Source: Bacteroidetes oral taxon 274 str. F0058
GTDB lineage: Bacteria; Bacteroidota; Bacteroidia; Bacteroidales; Paludibacteraceae
Direction: 5' to 3'
Assembly (NCBI GenBank): GCA_000163695.1
Contig: GG774889.1
Span: 235,670 to 299,669 of the forward strand
DNA length: 64,000 bases
Shown: positions 24,661-33,290 of the stretch, piece by piece
Numbering within the stretch: the first letter of the stretch is position 1
Layout: each line of letters begins with the position of its first letter
Position numbers and translations under genes: made by a program
Notes under the pieces: model-generated
Told to the model about the DNA's origin: nothing
Seen by the model: the letters and a program-made list of their open reading frames with translations, nothing else
The model's database searches: none

Positions 24661-25893
24661 TTATGCTTGATAATAACATAGGTGACACTTGCGTGTATCG
24701 TAGTGTAGGCTTTGAGGCGTCAGTATCGACGAACTTGCCGACAGGTCACTGATAGAGCCGTCGGACAGACGAACCATTATTTTGTCGTCGGTGAAGTTGT
24801 ATGTGTCGTTCTCGACTATCTGGTACGACGAAAAATAGTGTCCGTCGCATTTGTCGATACCGAGCTGAGATACAATGTCTTTCTCTTTTTCACGGGCGAG
24901 GTGTTCGAGGGTTGCCCTGTCTGTCTCGCCTGCTACCGACGAGGTTTTGAACAGCCTACGGTCGATGAAGTTACGGCTAAGGATAGCCAATACCTTGTCG
25001 TTGTGTTTGCTCCATACTTTGATAGAGGCTATTATATCGGCATCGTCCATCTCTGCAAACTTCTCTATTGCAAGCTCGTCGGAGTCGAAATTTGCTGCGT
25101 TGATGTCATTTTCCAAGAAATAGAGCAGAGCAGGTGTACCGAATAGCTTTTGCCCTTTACCTATCAGTTCTTTTGCCCGTCTGATGATATTACGGAGCAT
25201 TATCTCGGCAGCTATCGATGTTTTGTGAAAATAGACCTGCCAATACATAAATCGTCTCGAAATGAGGTAATTCTCGACCGAGAGCATACCTTTCTGTTCT
25301 ACGACGAGGCTGTCGTCGGCGACGTCGAGCATCTTGATGATACGGGCAGAGCCGATGCTGCCTTCGACTACACCGGTGAAGAAACTGTCTCTCATAAGAT
25401 AATCGAACCTGTCCATATCGAGCTGACTGCTAATGAGTTGATGTAGGAAGTGTTTCGGATATTCGTTGCGGAAAATACGTATTGCCGTATCGAGCTGTCC
25501 GCCCATCTCGTCGGATATCTGTTGCATAAGAATGTCGGATATCCGCTCGTGTCTGATGTTGCCGACGATGATGTTTTCGAGTACGTGCGAGTACGGACAA
25601 TGTCCGATATCGTGAAGCAATATTGCTGCCATTACTGCCTTTTCTTCGTCGTCTGAGATATTGTGCCCTTTGAGCCGTAGCTCCTTGACAGCTTCCGAAG
25701 TAAGGTGCATTGCTCCGAGCGAGTGCTGAAACCTCGTGTGCGTGGCAGACGGATACACCATTGCCGAGACGCCGAGTTGTTTTATCCTATTGAGTCTCTG
25801 CATAAAACGATGTTGTAGCAGCTCGTACAGGAAATCGTTCGGTATGGATATAAATCCGTGGACAGCGTCGTTGATAATCTTTCTTTTACCCAT
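24661..25893 (-). CDS. HD-domain phosphohydrolase (dGTPase-like)
   Basis: 410 residues. The metal-binding HD signature is complete: RFQHSLGAMHL supplies the first His, LLHDIGHCPYSH the HD pair, and QLDMDRFDYLMRDSFFTG the last Asp. The N-terminal KIINDAVHGFISIPN is typical of the large bacterial HD family related to dNTP triphosphohydrolases and SAMHD1. It probably hydrolyses a nucleotide phosphate, but the substrate is not established for this clade. It lies between mraY (18-base gap) and the MATE gene (4-base gap), same strand. Confidence 0.9.
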   Translation of the reverse strand: MGKRKIINDAVHGFISIPNDFLYELLQHRFMQRLNRIKQLGVSAMVYPSATHTRFQHSLGAMHLTSEAVKELRLKGHNISDDEEKAVMAAILLHDIGHCPYSHVLENIIVGNIRHERISDILMQQISDEMGGQLDTAIRIFRNEYPKHFLHQLISSQLDMDRFDYLMRDSFFTGVVEGSIGSARIIKMLDVADDSLVVEQKGMLSVENYLISRRFMYWQVYFHKTSIAAEIMLRNIIRRAKELIGKGQKLFGTPALLYFLENDINAANFDSDELAIEKFAEMDDADIIASIKVWSKHNDKVLAILSRNFIDRRLFKTSSVAGETDRATLEHLAREKEKDIVSQLGIDKCDGHYFSSYQIVENDTYNFTDDKIMVRLSDGSISDLSASSSILTPQSLHYDTRKCHLCYYQA

Positions 25894-25911
25894 AGAGACT
25901 GAGATGAGAAG

Positions 25912-27222
25912 TTATCTGATTTTCAGGGTTAGAAGCGTCAGTGCCGCCAACATCAGTCCGACAAGCCAAAAACGAATGGTCAGTTTCGACTCGTGAATGG
26001 TTTTTATAGGTCTTTTTATCAGGTATGGTCCTGCCACGTTCTCGCCTTTTGTCTGATAATGATGATGCAGTGGAGTCTTTTTGAATACCCGCAGACCGAC
26101 CATTTCGCCGTTGGCATTTGGTTTTTTGGTTCTCTTATATACGAATGTTTGTATTATTACAGATAAATTTTCGACCAAGAATACGCCACACAATATCGGT
26201 ATAAGCAGCTCTTTGTGTATGATGATGGCAAAAACGGCGATGATACCTCCCAAAGCCAATGACCCTGTATCGCCCATAAATACCTGTGCCGGATATGAAT
26301 TGTACCAGAGAAAACCTATTGTGGCACCTATGAAAGCGGCGGCAAACACAAGCAGTTCGCCTGAGCCGGGGATAAACATCACGTTGAGATAGCCCGAGTA
26401 GTTGATATTACCCGACACATACGCCAAGATACCGAGAGCCACACCCATTATTGCCGAGCTGCCGGCAGATAGTCCGTCGATGCCGTCGGTCAGATTGGCT
26501 CCGTTGGAGGTTGCCGTAACTATGAAAATAGTGATGAGCACGAAGAAAATCCAACCCAGAAGCTGTTTGTTGTCGCCAGCCCAGCCGAAAAGGTCGGCGT
26601 AGTCGAAGTTGTTGTTCTTGAAGAAAGGTATTGTGGTCTGAGTCGATTTCTCCGCTTTCGATGTATAGACAACCTCTTCGTTATCAGAGTATTTTGTGTG
26701 TTTCGTGGTATTTTCGATTATAACCACTTGTGGCGAAAAATATAGCACAAGCCCCACTACAAGCCCTATGCCTACCTGCCCGAATACTTTGTAACGTCCG
26801 CTGAGACCATCTTTGTTTTTGCGAAAAACCTTGATGTAATCGTCCAAAAAACCGATACAGCCCATAAATATCGTTGTGAAAAGCATAAGAATCATATATA
26901 TGTTATGCAGAACACCTATCAGAAGGCAGGGTACGATGATAGAAATCAATATGATGATTCCTCCCATTGTGGGAGTTTGGCTTTTTCGCATCTTTTCGCG
27001 TTGTTCGAATATCTGGTCGTCGGACAGTCCGCCGAAGTTCATCTCGCGAGGGGTGTCGAGTATTTGTCGGCTTTTCAGATATCGTATTATTCGTTTGCCG
27101 ATGAAAGTGGCACAAAGTAAGGCGAAGATGAACGCCATACTCGCCCTGAATGTCAGATATGCAAACATTCCTGCTCCCGGAACGTTGAGTTGCTCCAACC
27201 AATGGAATAAGTAGTAAAACAT
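25912..27222 (-). CDS. mraY: Phospho-N-acetylmuramoyl-pentapeptide transferase
   Basis: 436 residues with about ten membrane spans. Signatures are TPTMGGIIIL, GFLDDYIKV (catalytic Asp pair), ANLTDGIDGLSAGSS and the HHH loop PLHHHYQ near the C-terminus. MraY transfers phospho-MurNAc-pentapeptide to undecaprenyl phosphate, giving lipid I. A hydrophilic insertion of about 60 residues (around NTTKHTKYSDNEE to FDYADLFGW) is typical of Bacteroidetes forms. It is not in a dcw cluster. The upstream gene is an LPS permease and the genes after it an HD hydrolase and a MATE exporter. Confidence 0.97.
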   Translation of the reverse strand: MFYYLFHWLEQLNVPGAGMFAYLTFRASMAFIFALLCATFIGKRIIRYLKSRQILDTPREMNFGGLSDDQIFEQREKMRKSQTPTMGGIIILISIIVPCLLIGVLHNIYMILMLFTTIFMGCIGFLDDYIKVFRKNKDGLSGRYKVFGQVGIGLVVGLVLYFSPQVVIIENTTKHTKYSDNEEVVYTSKAEKSTQTTIPFFKNNNFDYADLFGWAGDNKQLLGWIFFVLITIFIVTATSNGANLTDGIDGLSAGSSAIMGVALGILAYVSGNINYSGYLNVMFIPGSGELLVFAAAFIGATIGFLWYNSYPAQVFMGDTGSLALGGIIAVFAIIIHKELLIPILCGVFLVENLSVIIQTFVYKRTKKPNANGEMVGLRVFKKTPLHHHYQTKGENVAGPYLIKRPIKTIHESKLTIRFWLVGLMLAALTLLTLKIR

Positions 27223-27276
27223 AAGTTACTGTTGTATATTTTGTTGTGGAATCTTTTGAAAGCCGTAATATCGTTA

Positions 27277-27284
27277 CAAAATTA
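27277..27284 (-). promoter_or_regulatory. -7 promoter element (TAATTTTG) of mraY
   Basis: The minus-strand TAATTTTG lies 55 bases before the mraY ATG, in a 163-base gap behind the LptF/G gene. Confidence 0.5.
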
Positions 27285-27385
27285 CAATAAAATTTTGACT
27301 TGGAGCAAAAAGGCACATCAGCCCGTAAAAATATAAAAACGTAGAGGATTTAACCCACGAATACAAAAAGGTATTTTTTCGGGTG

Positions 27386-28858
27386 CTACCTGTTCGGACG
27401 TCTTATGTGGAGACGCTGAGAAAACTGTCGTACGGAGGTAATAACTTTTTTGTAGGTATCGGCTTCGAGCAGGCGGGTGTCTTTCACCGCTCTGTATGTG
27501 ATGAATACGCCTATCGGCAGTAGTATTGCCGACGAAAACCACATTCCCTGCCATACTTCCCAAGTACCTTCGCGAGCCATCTTTTGCCCCATAGTGTTTA
27601 TGATGTAATATATGATAAAGAGAATAATGGATATTACGGCAGGCAATCCCAGTCCGCCCTTGCCGATGATGGCTCCGAGAGGAGCTCCGATAAAGAAAAA
27701 TATAAGGCAGGCAAACGACAAAGTGAATTTCAGATGCCATTCGAGGTCGTGTACTCGATAGAAGTCGTCTGCATCGTTGATTATTATAGTATAGTATCGT
27801 ATGTCTGACATCGTGTTTTCGATGTTGCGAGCGGCTTCGGAGGCTATCTGTACCATCTGCTTTTGCGGAGCCGAGGCAAACATAGAGTCTATGTTCTCGG
27901 CAGATACCTTAGCGGTTTTAGTGGGTTGTATGTCGAGAGCGACAGTCGAGTCTTCGGGTAATATATGATTGATTGTCAGTAGTTTTTTTGTATAACCTGC
28001 TTTTAGCGAGTCTCGTATGACGGATACGGAGTCGATGTCTTTTATGAGTCGTTCGATATTTTTGCTTATATGCTGATTCGCCATCATATTTTCGTCGAGC
28101 TCTTTGAACCCCGTGTCGAACTCGAATAGCAGCTCCTTTTGCTTGAAAGACTCTCTTCGGTATGGGATAGTGTTGCTCCCAACCTGTTGTTGCTGTACAT
28201 TTTCGAAGCATTCGCCGTTTTTCATATCTATCTTCAGATACTTCTTGTCTTCGGTAGTAGATATTCGTACGGTATCGGCAGCAGTTACCGAGGCGCTCTG
28301 GAATCCCTTTGTAAAATCGTATATCATTACATTGGTCATAGCCTTTTTGTCTGTGTCTCTGCCACGTGCATAGATATTGACTCCTCTGATGCCGGTATAG
28401 AATTCCCCCACGGGAATCTCTATCTCCAACGCCTTGTCTTTGAACGAATACACCAGAGTCCACATTCGTTTTTGTGCCATAGGTATCACGTAGTTGGAGT
28501 AGAAGAAAGCACCTATCACTATCATAGCAATAAATATCATTAGCGACCGCATTATACGAAATAGCGATATGCCTGCAGTCTTCATTGCTATCAGCTCGAA
28601 TCGTTCGCCCATATTGCCAAAAGTCATCAACGAAGCCAGCAATATTGCCAAAGGCAGTGCCATCGGCGTAAACGCCAACGAGGAGTAAAAGAAAAATTTA
28701 GCCATTGTTTCTATCGGTATGCCTTTGCCCATCATATCGTCGAGACGCAGCCATATAAACTGCATCACTATCACAAACAGGCTGATAAAGAACGTTACTA
28801 CAAGTAACGTCATAAACTGCCGTAGAACATATAGGTCTAATTTCTTTATCCCTAACAT
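27386..28858 (-). CDS. LptF/LptG-family permease
   Basis: 490 residues. Three N-terminal membrane spans (LDLYVLRQFMTLLVVTFFIS, FTPMALPLAILLASLMTFG, SLMIFIAMIVIGAFFYSNYV) precede a periplasmic beta-rich domain of about 230 residues. Three C-terminal spans follow (FSLACLIFFFIGAPLGAIIG onward). This is the YjgP/YjgQ layout. These permeases pair with the LptB ATPase to extract LPS from the inner membrane and hand it to the periplasmic bridge. Whether this one is LptF or LptG cannot be told. The other Lpt component in the window is LptE at 13.9 kb. Confidence 0.9.
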   Translation of the reverse strand: MLGIKKLDLYVLRQFMTLLVVTFFISLFVIVMQFIWLRLDDMMGKGIPIETMAKFFFYSSLAFTPMALPLAILLASLMTFGNMGERFELIAMKTAGISLFRIMRSLMIFIAMIVIGAFFYSNYVIPMAQKRMWTLVYSFKDKALEIEIPVGEFYTGIRGVNIYARGRDTDKKAMTNVMIYDFTKGFQSASVTAADTVRISTTEDKKYLKIDMKNGECFENVQQQQVGSNTIPYRRESFKQKELLFEFDTGFKELDENMMANQHISKNIERLIKDIDSVSVIRDSLKAGYTKKLLTINHILPEDSTVALDIQPTKTAKVSAENIDSMFASAPQKQMVQIASEAARNIENTMSDIRYYTIIINDADDFYRVHDLEWHLKFTLSFACLIFFFIGAPLGAIIGKGGLGLPAVISIILFIIYYIINTMGQKMAREGTWEVWQGMWFSSAILLPIGVFITYRAVKDTRLLEADTYKKVITSVRQFSQRLHIRRPNR

Positions 28859-28886
28859 CTTATTGATGTCTTTTGTCTGTCGAGTG

Positions 28887-29423
28887 TCAGGCTATCAAAG
28901 CCTCGGCTACTTCGCTCATTTTTTCTTGTCCGAGCAGAGTTTCCACTATTTTCAGAGCAAACTCTTTGGTGCAGCCGGGTCCTTTGCCTGTTATGATGTT
29001 CTGCGAGACTACTACTCGTTTGTCTACAAAAGTAGCTCCGTCGAGGTAGACCTCGAAACTCGGGTAGCAGGTAGCCTCTTTACCTTTGAGTATACCGAGT
29101 CTGCCCAACAGCGATGGTGCAGCACAGATAGCCGCAATGGTCTTGCCTGCTTTGTTCTGCTCTACGAGTAGGTTGTTGAGAAAATCGAATTCGCCGAGTC
29201 TGACTGTTCCACCGGGTAGGATAAGTATTTGGTTATCTGTGTAGTCGTTGTCTTTAAGCAGTGTGTCGGCTCGCATTACGATGTCGTGAGCCCCTTTTAC
29301 CTCCAACGAGTCTTCGACCGATACAGTGATTAGATTCAGACCTGCACGACGTAGGATATCTATTGTAGTTGTGGCTTCTATCTCTTCGAAGCCTGTGGCG
29401 AGAAACAAATAACAGTTTTTCAT
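28887..29423 (-). CDS. DJ-1/PfpI-family protein
   Basis: 178 residues. The DJ-1 hallmarks are GFEEIEATTTIDILRRAG with the conserved glutamate, the strand LILPGG, and the nucleophile elbow AAICAAPSLLG holding the reactive cysteine (near residue 100). The family includes deglycases, chaperone-like proteins and redox sensors, so the activity stays open. Family length is complete. It lies 28 bases upstream of the LptF/G gene and 51 bases after the TonB-like gene on the same strand. Confidence 0.93.
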   Translation of the reverse strand: MKNCYLFLATGFEEIEATTTIDILRRAGLNLITVSVEDSLEVKGAHDIVMRADTLLKDNDYTDNQILILPGGTVRLGEFDFLNNLLVEQNKAGKTIAAICAAPSLLGRLGILKGKEATCYPSFEVYLDGATFVDKRVVVSQNIITGKGPGCTKEFALKIVETLLGQEKMSEVAEALIA

Positions 29424-29474
29424 CAGGGTATAAATATTTTTGTATTGTTAATAAAATTTTTTGTAATCGGTGTT

Positions 29475-30380
29475 TTAGCGTAGTTTGAAGTGATATACTA
29501 TCTGTCCGATAGCTACGCCCTTACCCGACGAGAATTTTGTTCTACGGGCAGATTCGAGCGTGGAGTTTCTAAGCGATTCGTCGGCTATCGTCGTGGGTGA
29601 GCCGATAGTAGCACTTATGACGTTACCATTGTCGTCTACACGTATCCTGACGGTGATTTTACCTTCGACATTCTCTCTGTATGCCGGCTTTGAGATATTT
29701 CCGCTGAGCGTACGTCCTTCGAGGCTCCACGTATTGCCGTTGGATGTCCCTTTGCCGAATGGGTTGCCGCGAGTGCCGTCGCCTATGCCGTCACCTATAC
29801 CGTTACCTTTGCCGTCACCGCTCCCGGGTCCTTTGCCAGTACCCATTGCGTTGCCTCCGTCCCCTTTTCCTCCGCTTTTGCCGCTTTTATAACCTAATGC
29901 ACCCCCGATAAGATTTTGGGCACGGTCTGATTTTGCTTTTTGCTCTGCGGCACGAGCTTCTTGTGCCAGACGCTGTTGTTCGGCTGCTTGGCTGTTTTTA
30001 TCTGTATTGCTGCCTGTCGGTACGTTGAGCGACTCTTCGTCTTGCGTGAAGAAGTCGTCGCCGCCGGCAGTAGCTTTGGCTTGTCCGCCGCTTGTCTGCG
30101 AAGATGTTGTGCGAGCCTGTTGCACGGGTTTTTCGGAGAACGACGGAGCATCTATCTGTTTTTTGTAGAAGTCGCCGTCGAGCGACCCGCCAAAGTCGCC
30201 TCGCTGTCCGCCCGAAGAGCCGCCTACTTCGCCCTCCATATCGACTCCGTAACCGACCTCTATACCTTGTTCTTCGGGTAGATGAGCGGGTACGACGAGT
30301 TTGAGCCACAGCAGCAGCAAAAGTATAAATCCGAAGATTAATATCGTTCCTATCGAAGCATAGACATCTTTTTTAGGCAT
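29475..30380 (-). CDS. tonB: TonB-family energy transducer
   Basis: 301 residues. One N-terminal membrane span (IGTILIFGFILLLLLWLKLVV) precedes a long low-complexity periplasmic linker rich in Gly, Ser and Gln (for example GGKGDGGNAMGTGKGPGSG). The TonB C-terminal fold runs from KPAYRENVEGKITVRIRV through SATIGSPTTIADESL to IGQIVYHFKLR. TonB passes proton-motive energy from ExbB/ExbD to outer-membrane transporters such as the SusC protein at 15.7 kb. It ends the pdxJ-exbB-exbD-tonB unit, a common Bacteroidales arrangement. Confidence 0.9.
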   Translation of the reverse strand: MPKKDVYASIGTILIFGFILLLLLWLKLVVPAHLPEEQGIEVGYGVDMEGEVGGSSGGQRGDFGGSLDGDFYKKQIDAPSFSEKPVQQARTTSSQTSGGQAKATAGGDDFFTQDEESLNVPTGSNTDKNSQAAEQQRLAQEARAAEQKAKSDRAQNLIGGALGYKSGKSGGKGDGGNAMGTGKGPGSGDGKGNGIGDGIGDGTRGNPFGKGTSNGNTWSLEGRTLSGNISKPAYRENVEGKITVRIRVDDNGNVISATIGSPTTIADESLRNSTLESARRTKFSSGKGVAIGQIVYHFKLR

Positions 30381-30448
30381 AATTATCTATATTCTTTTAA
30401 TAATCTTACTTTTAGTTCAATTATTCTTTTGTCGGTTGCAAACGATAG

Positions 30449-30856
30449 CTATTTCTCTTTTTGAGTGAATAGTATCATTTTGGTTTTTAGTCTGTTGCCT
30501 ATATCGAACAGGTTTACAACGTTTTGTAAGTTAAGCGACCTGTCGGCGTGCAGCAATACTATTGTCTCCTTATTTTTCTTTTTCTCCAGCTCCTGTGCTA
30601 TTATAGGTTCTATCTGCTCGAGGGTAACCTCTCGGTCTTCGACGAAATATTTAAGGTCGGCGGTAACAGTGAGGTTTATTTGATTGCGGATAGCGGCATC
30701 GGAAGAGGTTTTGCTGCTGGGCAAAACTACCTTCATCGTAGCGGGAGCTATCATTGTGGCTATTATCAGGAAAAACAACATCAGGAAGAACATAATGTCG
30801 TTCAGCGACGCTGTATAAACCTCTGCGTTACGTGGCTTTCTTCGTTCAATTTTCAT
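30449..30856 (-). CDS. exbD: Biopolymer transport protein ExbD/TolR
   Basis: 135 residues. A short cytoplasmic N-terminus (RRKPRNAEVYTASLNDIMFF) with the conserved Asp before the single span (FLMLFFLIIATMI) precedes a periplasmic domain ending in VVNLFDIGNRLKTKMILFT. This is the ExbD/TolR layout; the membrane Asp carries protons in the TonB motor. It lies between exbB (23-base gap) and tonB (68-base gap). The choice between ExbD and TolR rests on the adjacent tonB. Confidence 0.92.
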   Translation of the reverse strand: MKIERRKPRNAEVYTASLNDIMFFLMLFFLIIATMIAPATMKVVLPSSKTSSDAAIRNQINLTVTADLKYFVEDREVTLEQIEPIIAQELEKKKNKETIVLLHADRSLNLQNVVNLFDIGNRLKTKMILFTQKEK

Positions 30857-30879
30857 TTCTGTAATGTATTGGTTAGCAA

Positions 30880-31608
30880 CTATTTTTTGCCTCCTCCACG
30901 AAGCATATTGACCAAGTCGTTCGAATACTTGTCCATATTGGCAACAATCTTATCTATTCGTCCGTTGAGCAGATAATATCCGGCGTATGCCAAAATACCC
31001 ACAAAAAGACCTACCCCCGAACATATCATCTTCTGATACAGACCGTCGGATATTGTTGCTATCTCGAACTCGTTGGTCTGGGCTATTCTGAAAAATATGG
31101 TTATAACCCCGAATATTGTACCCAAGAAACCCAACATAGGAGCTACCGAAGCGGTGATACCGAGCCAGTTCATATGCCGCTCCATAGAGGCGACCTGCTG
31201 ATTGGCTTCGCTCTGCATCGCTCCCTGAACAGCCTCCATATCGTTATTGACCTGGCTAAGCCCTGCCGCAATCACCTTACTGTACGCATTGGAGCTCGAT
31301 AGGCAGAATTTCTCGGCACTCTCGAACTTGTATTCGTAAACCAAATCTTTTATTCTCGAAAACCAGACAGAGTCCGATTTGCCCAAGGTGTTCAGAACCA
31401 CGATTCGTTCTATTATTACATAGATGGCTATTGCCAGCAGCAAAAACAGAGGCAACAGTATCCAACCGCCTTTGAGCAAGAGCGTGAAATAATTTTCCGA
31501 CGACGTGTCTACAATAGGTTGTGTTACCTGCGGAGCAACATTTGTTGCAGTAGTTGCAATCTGATTTACGGTGTCTTGCACCGCAGTAGGAATTTGTAAT
31601 AACATCAT
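30880..31608 (-). CDS. exbB: MotA/TolQ/ExbB proton channel protein
   Basis: 242 residues. The first span (GWILLPLFLLLAIAIYVIIERI), long cytoplasmic helices and two closely spaced C-terminal spans (WLGITASVAPMLGFLGTIFGVITIF and KMICSGVGLFVGILAYAGYYLL) give the ExbB/TolQ topology. The PMLGFLGTIFGVI motif is diagnostic. With ExbD it forms the proton-driven motor acting on TonB. It follows pdxJ by 57 bases. An alternative ATG one codon downstream is possible. Confidence 0.93.
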   Translation of the reverse strand: MMLLQIPTAVQDTVNQIATTATNVAPQVTQPIVDTSSENYFTLLLKGGWILLPLFLLLAIAIYVIIERIVVLNTLGKSDSVWFSRIKDLVYEYKFESAEKFCLSSSNAYSKVIAAGLSQVNNDMEAVQGAMQSEANQQVASMERHMNWLGITASVAPMLGFLGTIFGVITIFFRIAQTNEFEIATISDGLYQKMICSGVGLFVGILAYAGYYLLNGRIDKIVANMDKYSNDLVNMLRGGGKK

Positions 31609-31665
31609 TTTTTATATAAAAATTAATTGTTAGCGATTAAAGTAGATATATTTAACTGAAAAAAA

Positions 31666-32382
31666 TTATACTGTCAGACATTTTTTGTACTCGGCAATAG
31701 TTTTGGCAAGTCCCAGATATAGAGCATCGGCTATTAGTGCGTGTCCGATACTTACCTCCGAGAGCATCGGGATATTGCCTGCAAAGTATTTTAAGTTTTC
31801 CAAACTCAGGTCGTGTCCGGCATTCACTTTGAGCCCGCACTTTCGGGCGACTTCGGTAGCCAGTACGAAATCTTTTATTGCTGCTTCCGGATTAGACCGA
31901 TAGAGTGAGGCATAAGGCTCTGTGTACAATTCTATTCGGTCGGTGTCTGTCTTGGCGGCAGCCTCTATATTTTTTATGTCCGTTCCGACAAAAATAGATA
32001 CCCTCACTCCCAACTCCTTGAAGTGGGTAACCAAATCGCTCAGGTAGCTAAAGTGTTCTATGCAGTCCCAGCCGGCATTCGATGTAAGGGCGTCGGGAGC
32101 ATCGGGGACAAGGGTTACCTGTGTCGGTTTGATACGCTCTATCAAATCTATAAATTTATTGACAGGATTACCCTCTATATTAAATTCGGTTGTGATATTG
32201 GATTTCAGCACATAGACGTCCGAATATCTTATGTGCCTTTCGTCGGGTCGTGGGTGAACGGTGATACCGTCGGCACCGAATTTCTCGCAGTCCAATGCCA
32301 CTTTCAGCACATTGGGGACGTCGCCGCCTCGCGAGTTACGCAGGGTCGCTATTTTATTTACATTTACACTCAATTTTATCAT
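31666..32382 (-). CDS. pdxJ: Pyridoxine 5'-phosphate synthase
   Basis: 238 residues. It begins MIKLSVNVNKIATLRNSRGG, with the substrate-binding VNVNKIATLRNSRG motif, then GITVHPRPDERHI, EFNIEGNP, VTLVPD, GWD and NAGHDLSLENL. PdxJ condenses 1-deoxyxylulose-5-phosphate with 3-amino-2-oxopropyl phosphate to make pyridoxine phosphate. It leads the pdxJ-exbB-exbD-tonB unit with a promoter 65 bases upstream. PdxB, an earlier step of the same DXP-dependent route, is at the right edge of the window. Confidence 0.97.
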   Translation of the reverse strand: MIKLSVNVNKIATLRNSRGGDVPNVLKVALDCEKFGADGITVHPRPDERHIRYSDVYVLKSNITTEFNIEGNPVNKFIDLIERIKPTQVTLVPDAPDALTSNAGWDCIEHFSYLSDLVTHFKELGVRVSIFVGTDIKNIEAAAKTDTDRIELYTEPYASLYRSNPEAAIKDFVLATEVARKCGLKVNAGHDLSLENLKYFAGNIPMLSEVSIGHALIADALYLGLAKTIAEYKKCLTV

Positions 32383-32446
32383 TTACTACGTATTCTCCTT
32401 CGGAAAAAAAGATTTTTTATACACTCGATTGTCTTATACCTGTGTG

Positions 32447-32454
32447 CAAAGGTA
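32447..32454 (-). promoter_or_regulatory. -7 promoter element (TACCTTTG) of pdxJ-exbBD-tonB
   Basis: The minus-strand TACCTTTG lies 65 bases before the pdxJ ATG, between tpiA and pdxJ. Confidence 0.6.
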
Positions 32455-32509
32455 TAAGTTTTTTTACAATGAGCGGCTTTTTATCGGCATATACTTGCCA
32501 CAAAAATAG

Positions 32510-33265
32510 TTAAAAAGAGTCTATAATAGCTACAAAGTCTCCTGCTTTGAGCGAAGCTCCTCCGATAAGACCACCGTCTACATCGGGCTTGGCAAACAGT
32601 TCTTTTGCATTGGAGGGATTGCAGCTACCGCCGTATAATATCGAAGTGTCTTCAGACAACTCTTTGCCGTACTTTTTGGTTATCAACGAACGTATGAATG
32701 CGTGCATCTCTTGTGCTTGGTCGGAAGTGGCAGTCAGTCCCGTACCGATAGCCCATACGGGTTCGTAGGCAAGCACTATTTTGCCGAACTCGTCTGCTGC
32801 CAGGTCGAATACGGAGCCTTCGAGTTGTGCCTGTACTACATCGTTTTGTCTGCCGGCTTGGCGTTCGTCCTTGGTCTCACCGATACAGAAGATAGGTCTA
32901 AGCCCGTTTTCGAGAGCAAGTCGCACTTTTAGGCGGAGTATTTCGTATGTCTCGCCGTAGTATGTGCGTCGTTCGGAGTGTCCTATTATACAGTATTTTG
33001 CACCGGTAGAGGCTACCATTGCCGCCGACACTTCTCCCGTGTATGCACCAGAGGGTTTGTCTGCACAGTTTTCGGCAGCAACGGCTATGACGCTGTCTTT
33101 GAGCTCCTCGCAGACAGAAGCCAAGTGAATGAACGGTGTCCCTACTATAACTTCACATTTTGGCGTTTTTCCCGATAGGGAAGCTTTTATCTCTTTTGCA
33201 AGAGCAATGCCTTCTTGCAGGGTTTTATTCATTTTCCAGTTGCCTGCTACTATATTTTTCCTCAT
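32510..33265 (-). CDS. tpiA: Triosephosphate isomerase
   Basis: 251 residues with the complete active site: GNWKMNKT (Lys), CIIGHSERR (His) and LAYEPVWAIGTG (catalytic Glu), plus the phosphate-binding loop SILYGGSCNPSNAKE and GGLIGGASL. It interconverts dihydroxyacetone phosphate and glyceraldehyde-3-phosphate in glycolysis. It is the last gene of a DUF1599-DoxX-tpiA unit, 25 bases after the DoxX gene. Confidence 0.98.
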   Translation of the reverse strand: MRKNIVAGNWKMNKTLQEGIALAKEIKASLSGKTPKCEVIVGTPFIHLASVCEELKDSVIAVAAENCADKPSGAYTGEVSAAMVASTGAKYCIIGHSERRTYYGETYEILRLKVRLALENGLRPIFCIGETKDERQAGRQNDVVQAQLEGSVFDLAADEFGKIVLAYEPVWAIGTGLTATSDQAQEMHAFIRSLITKKYGKELSEDTSILYGGSCNPSNAKELFAKPDVDGGLIGGASLKAGDFVAIIDSF

Positions 33266-33290
33266 AATTAATTATTTATTTGTATGTAAG

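Noticed and set aside
29756..29890. Repetitive Gly/Lys/Asp codons in the TonB gene as a mobile or phase-variable repeat
   Set aside because: The units are degenerate at DNA level and the low-complexity linker is normal for TonB proteins.
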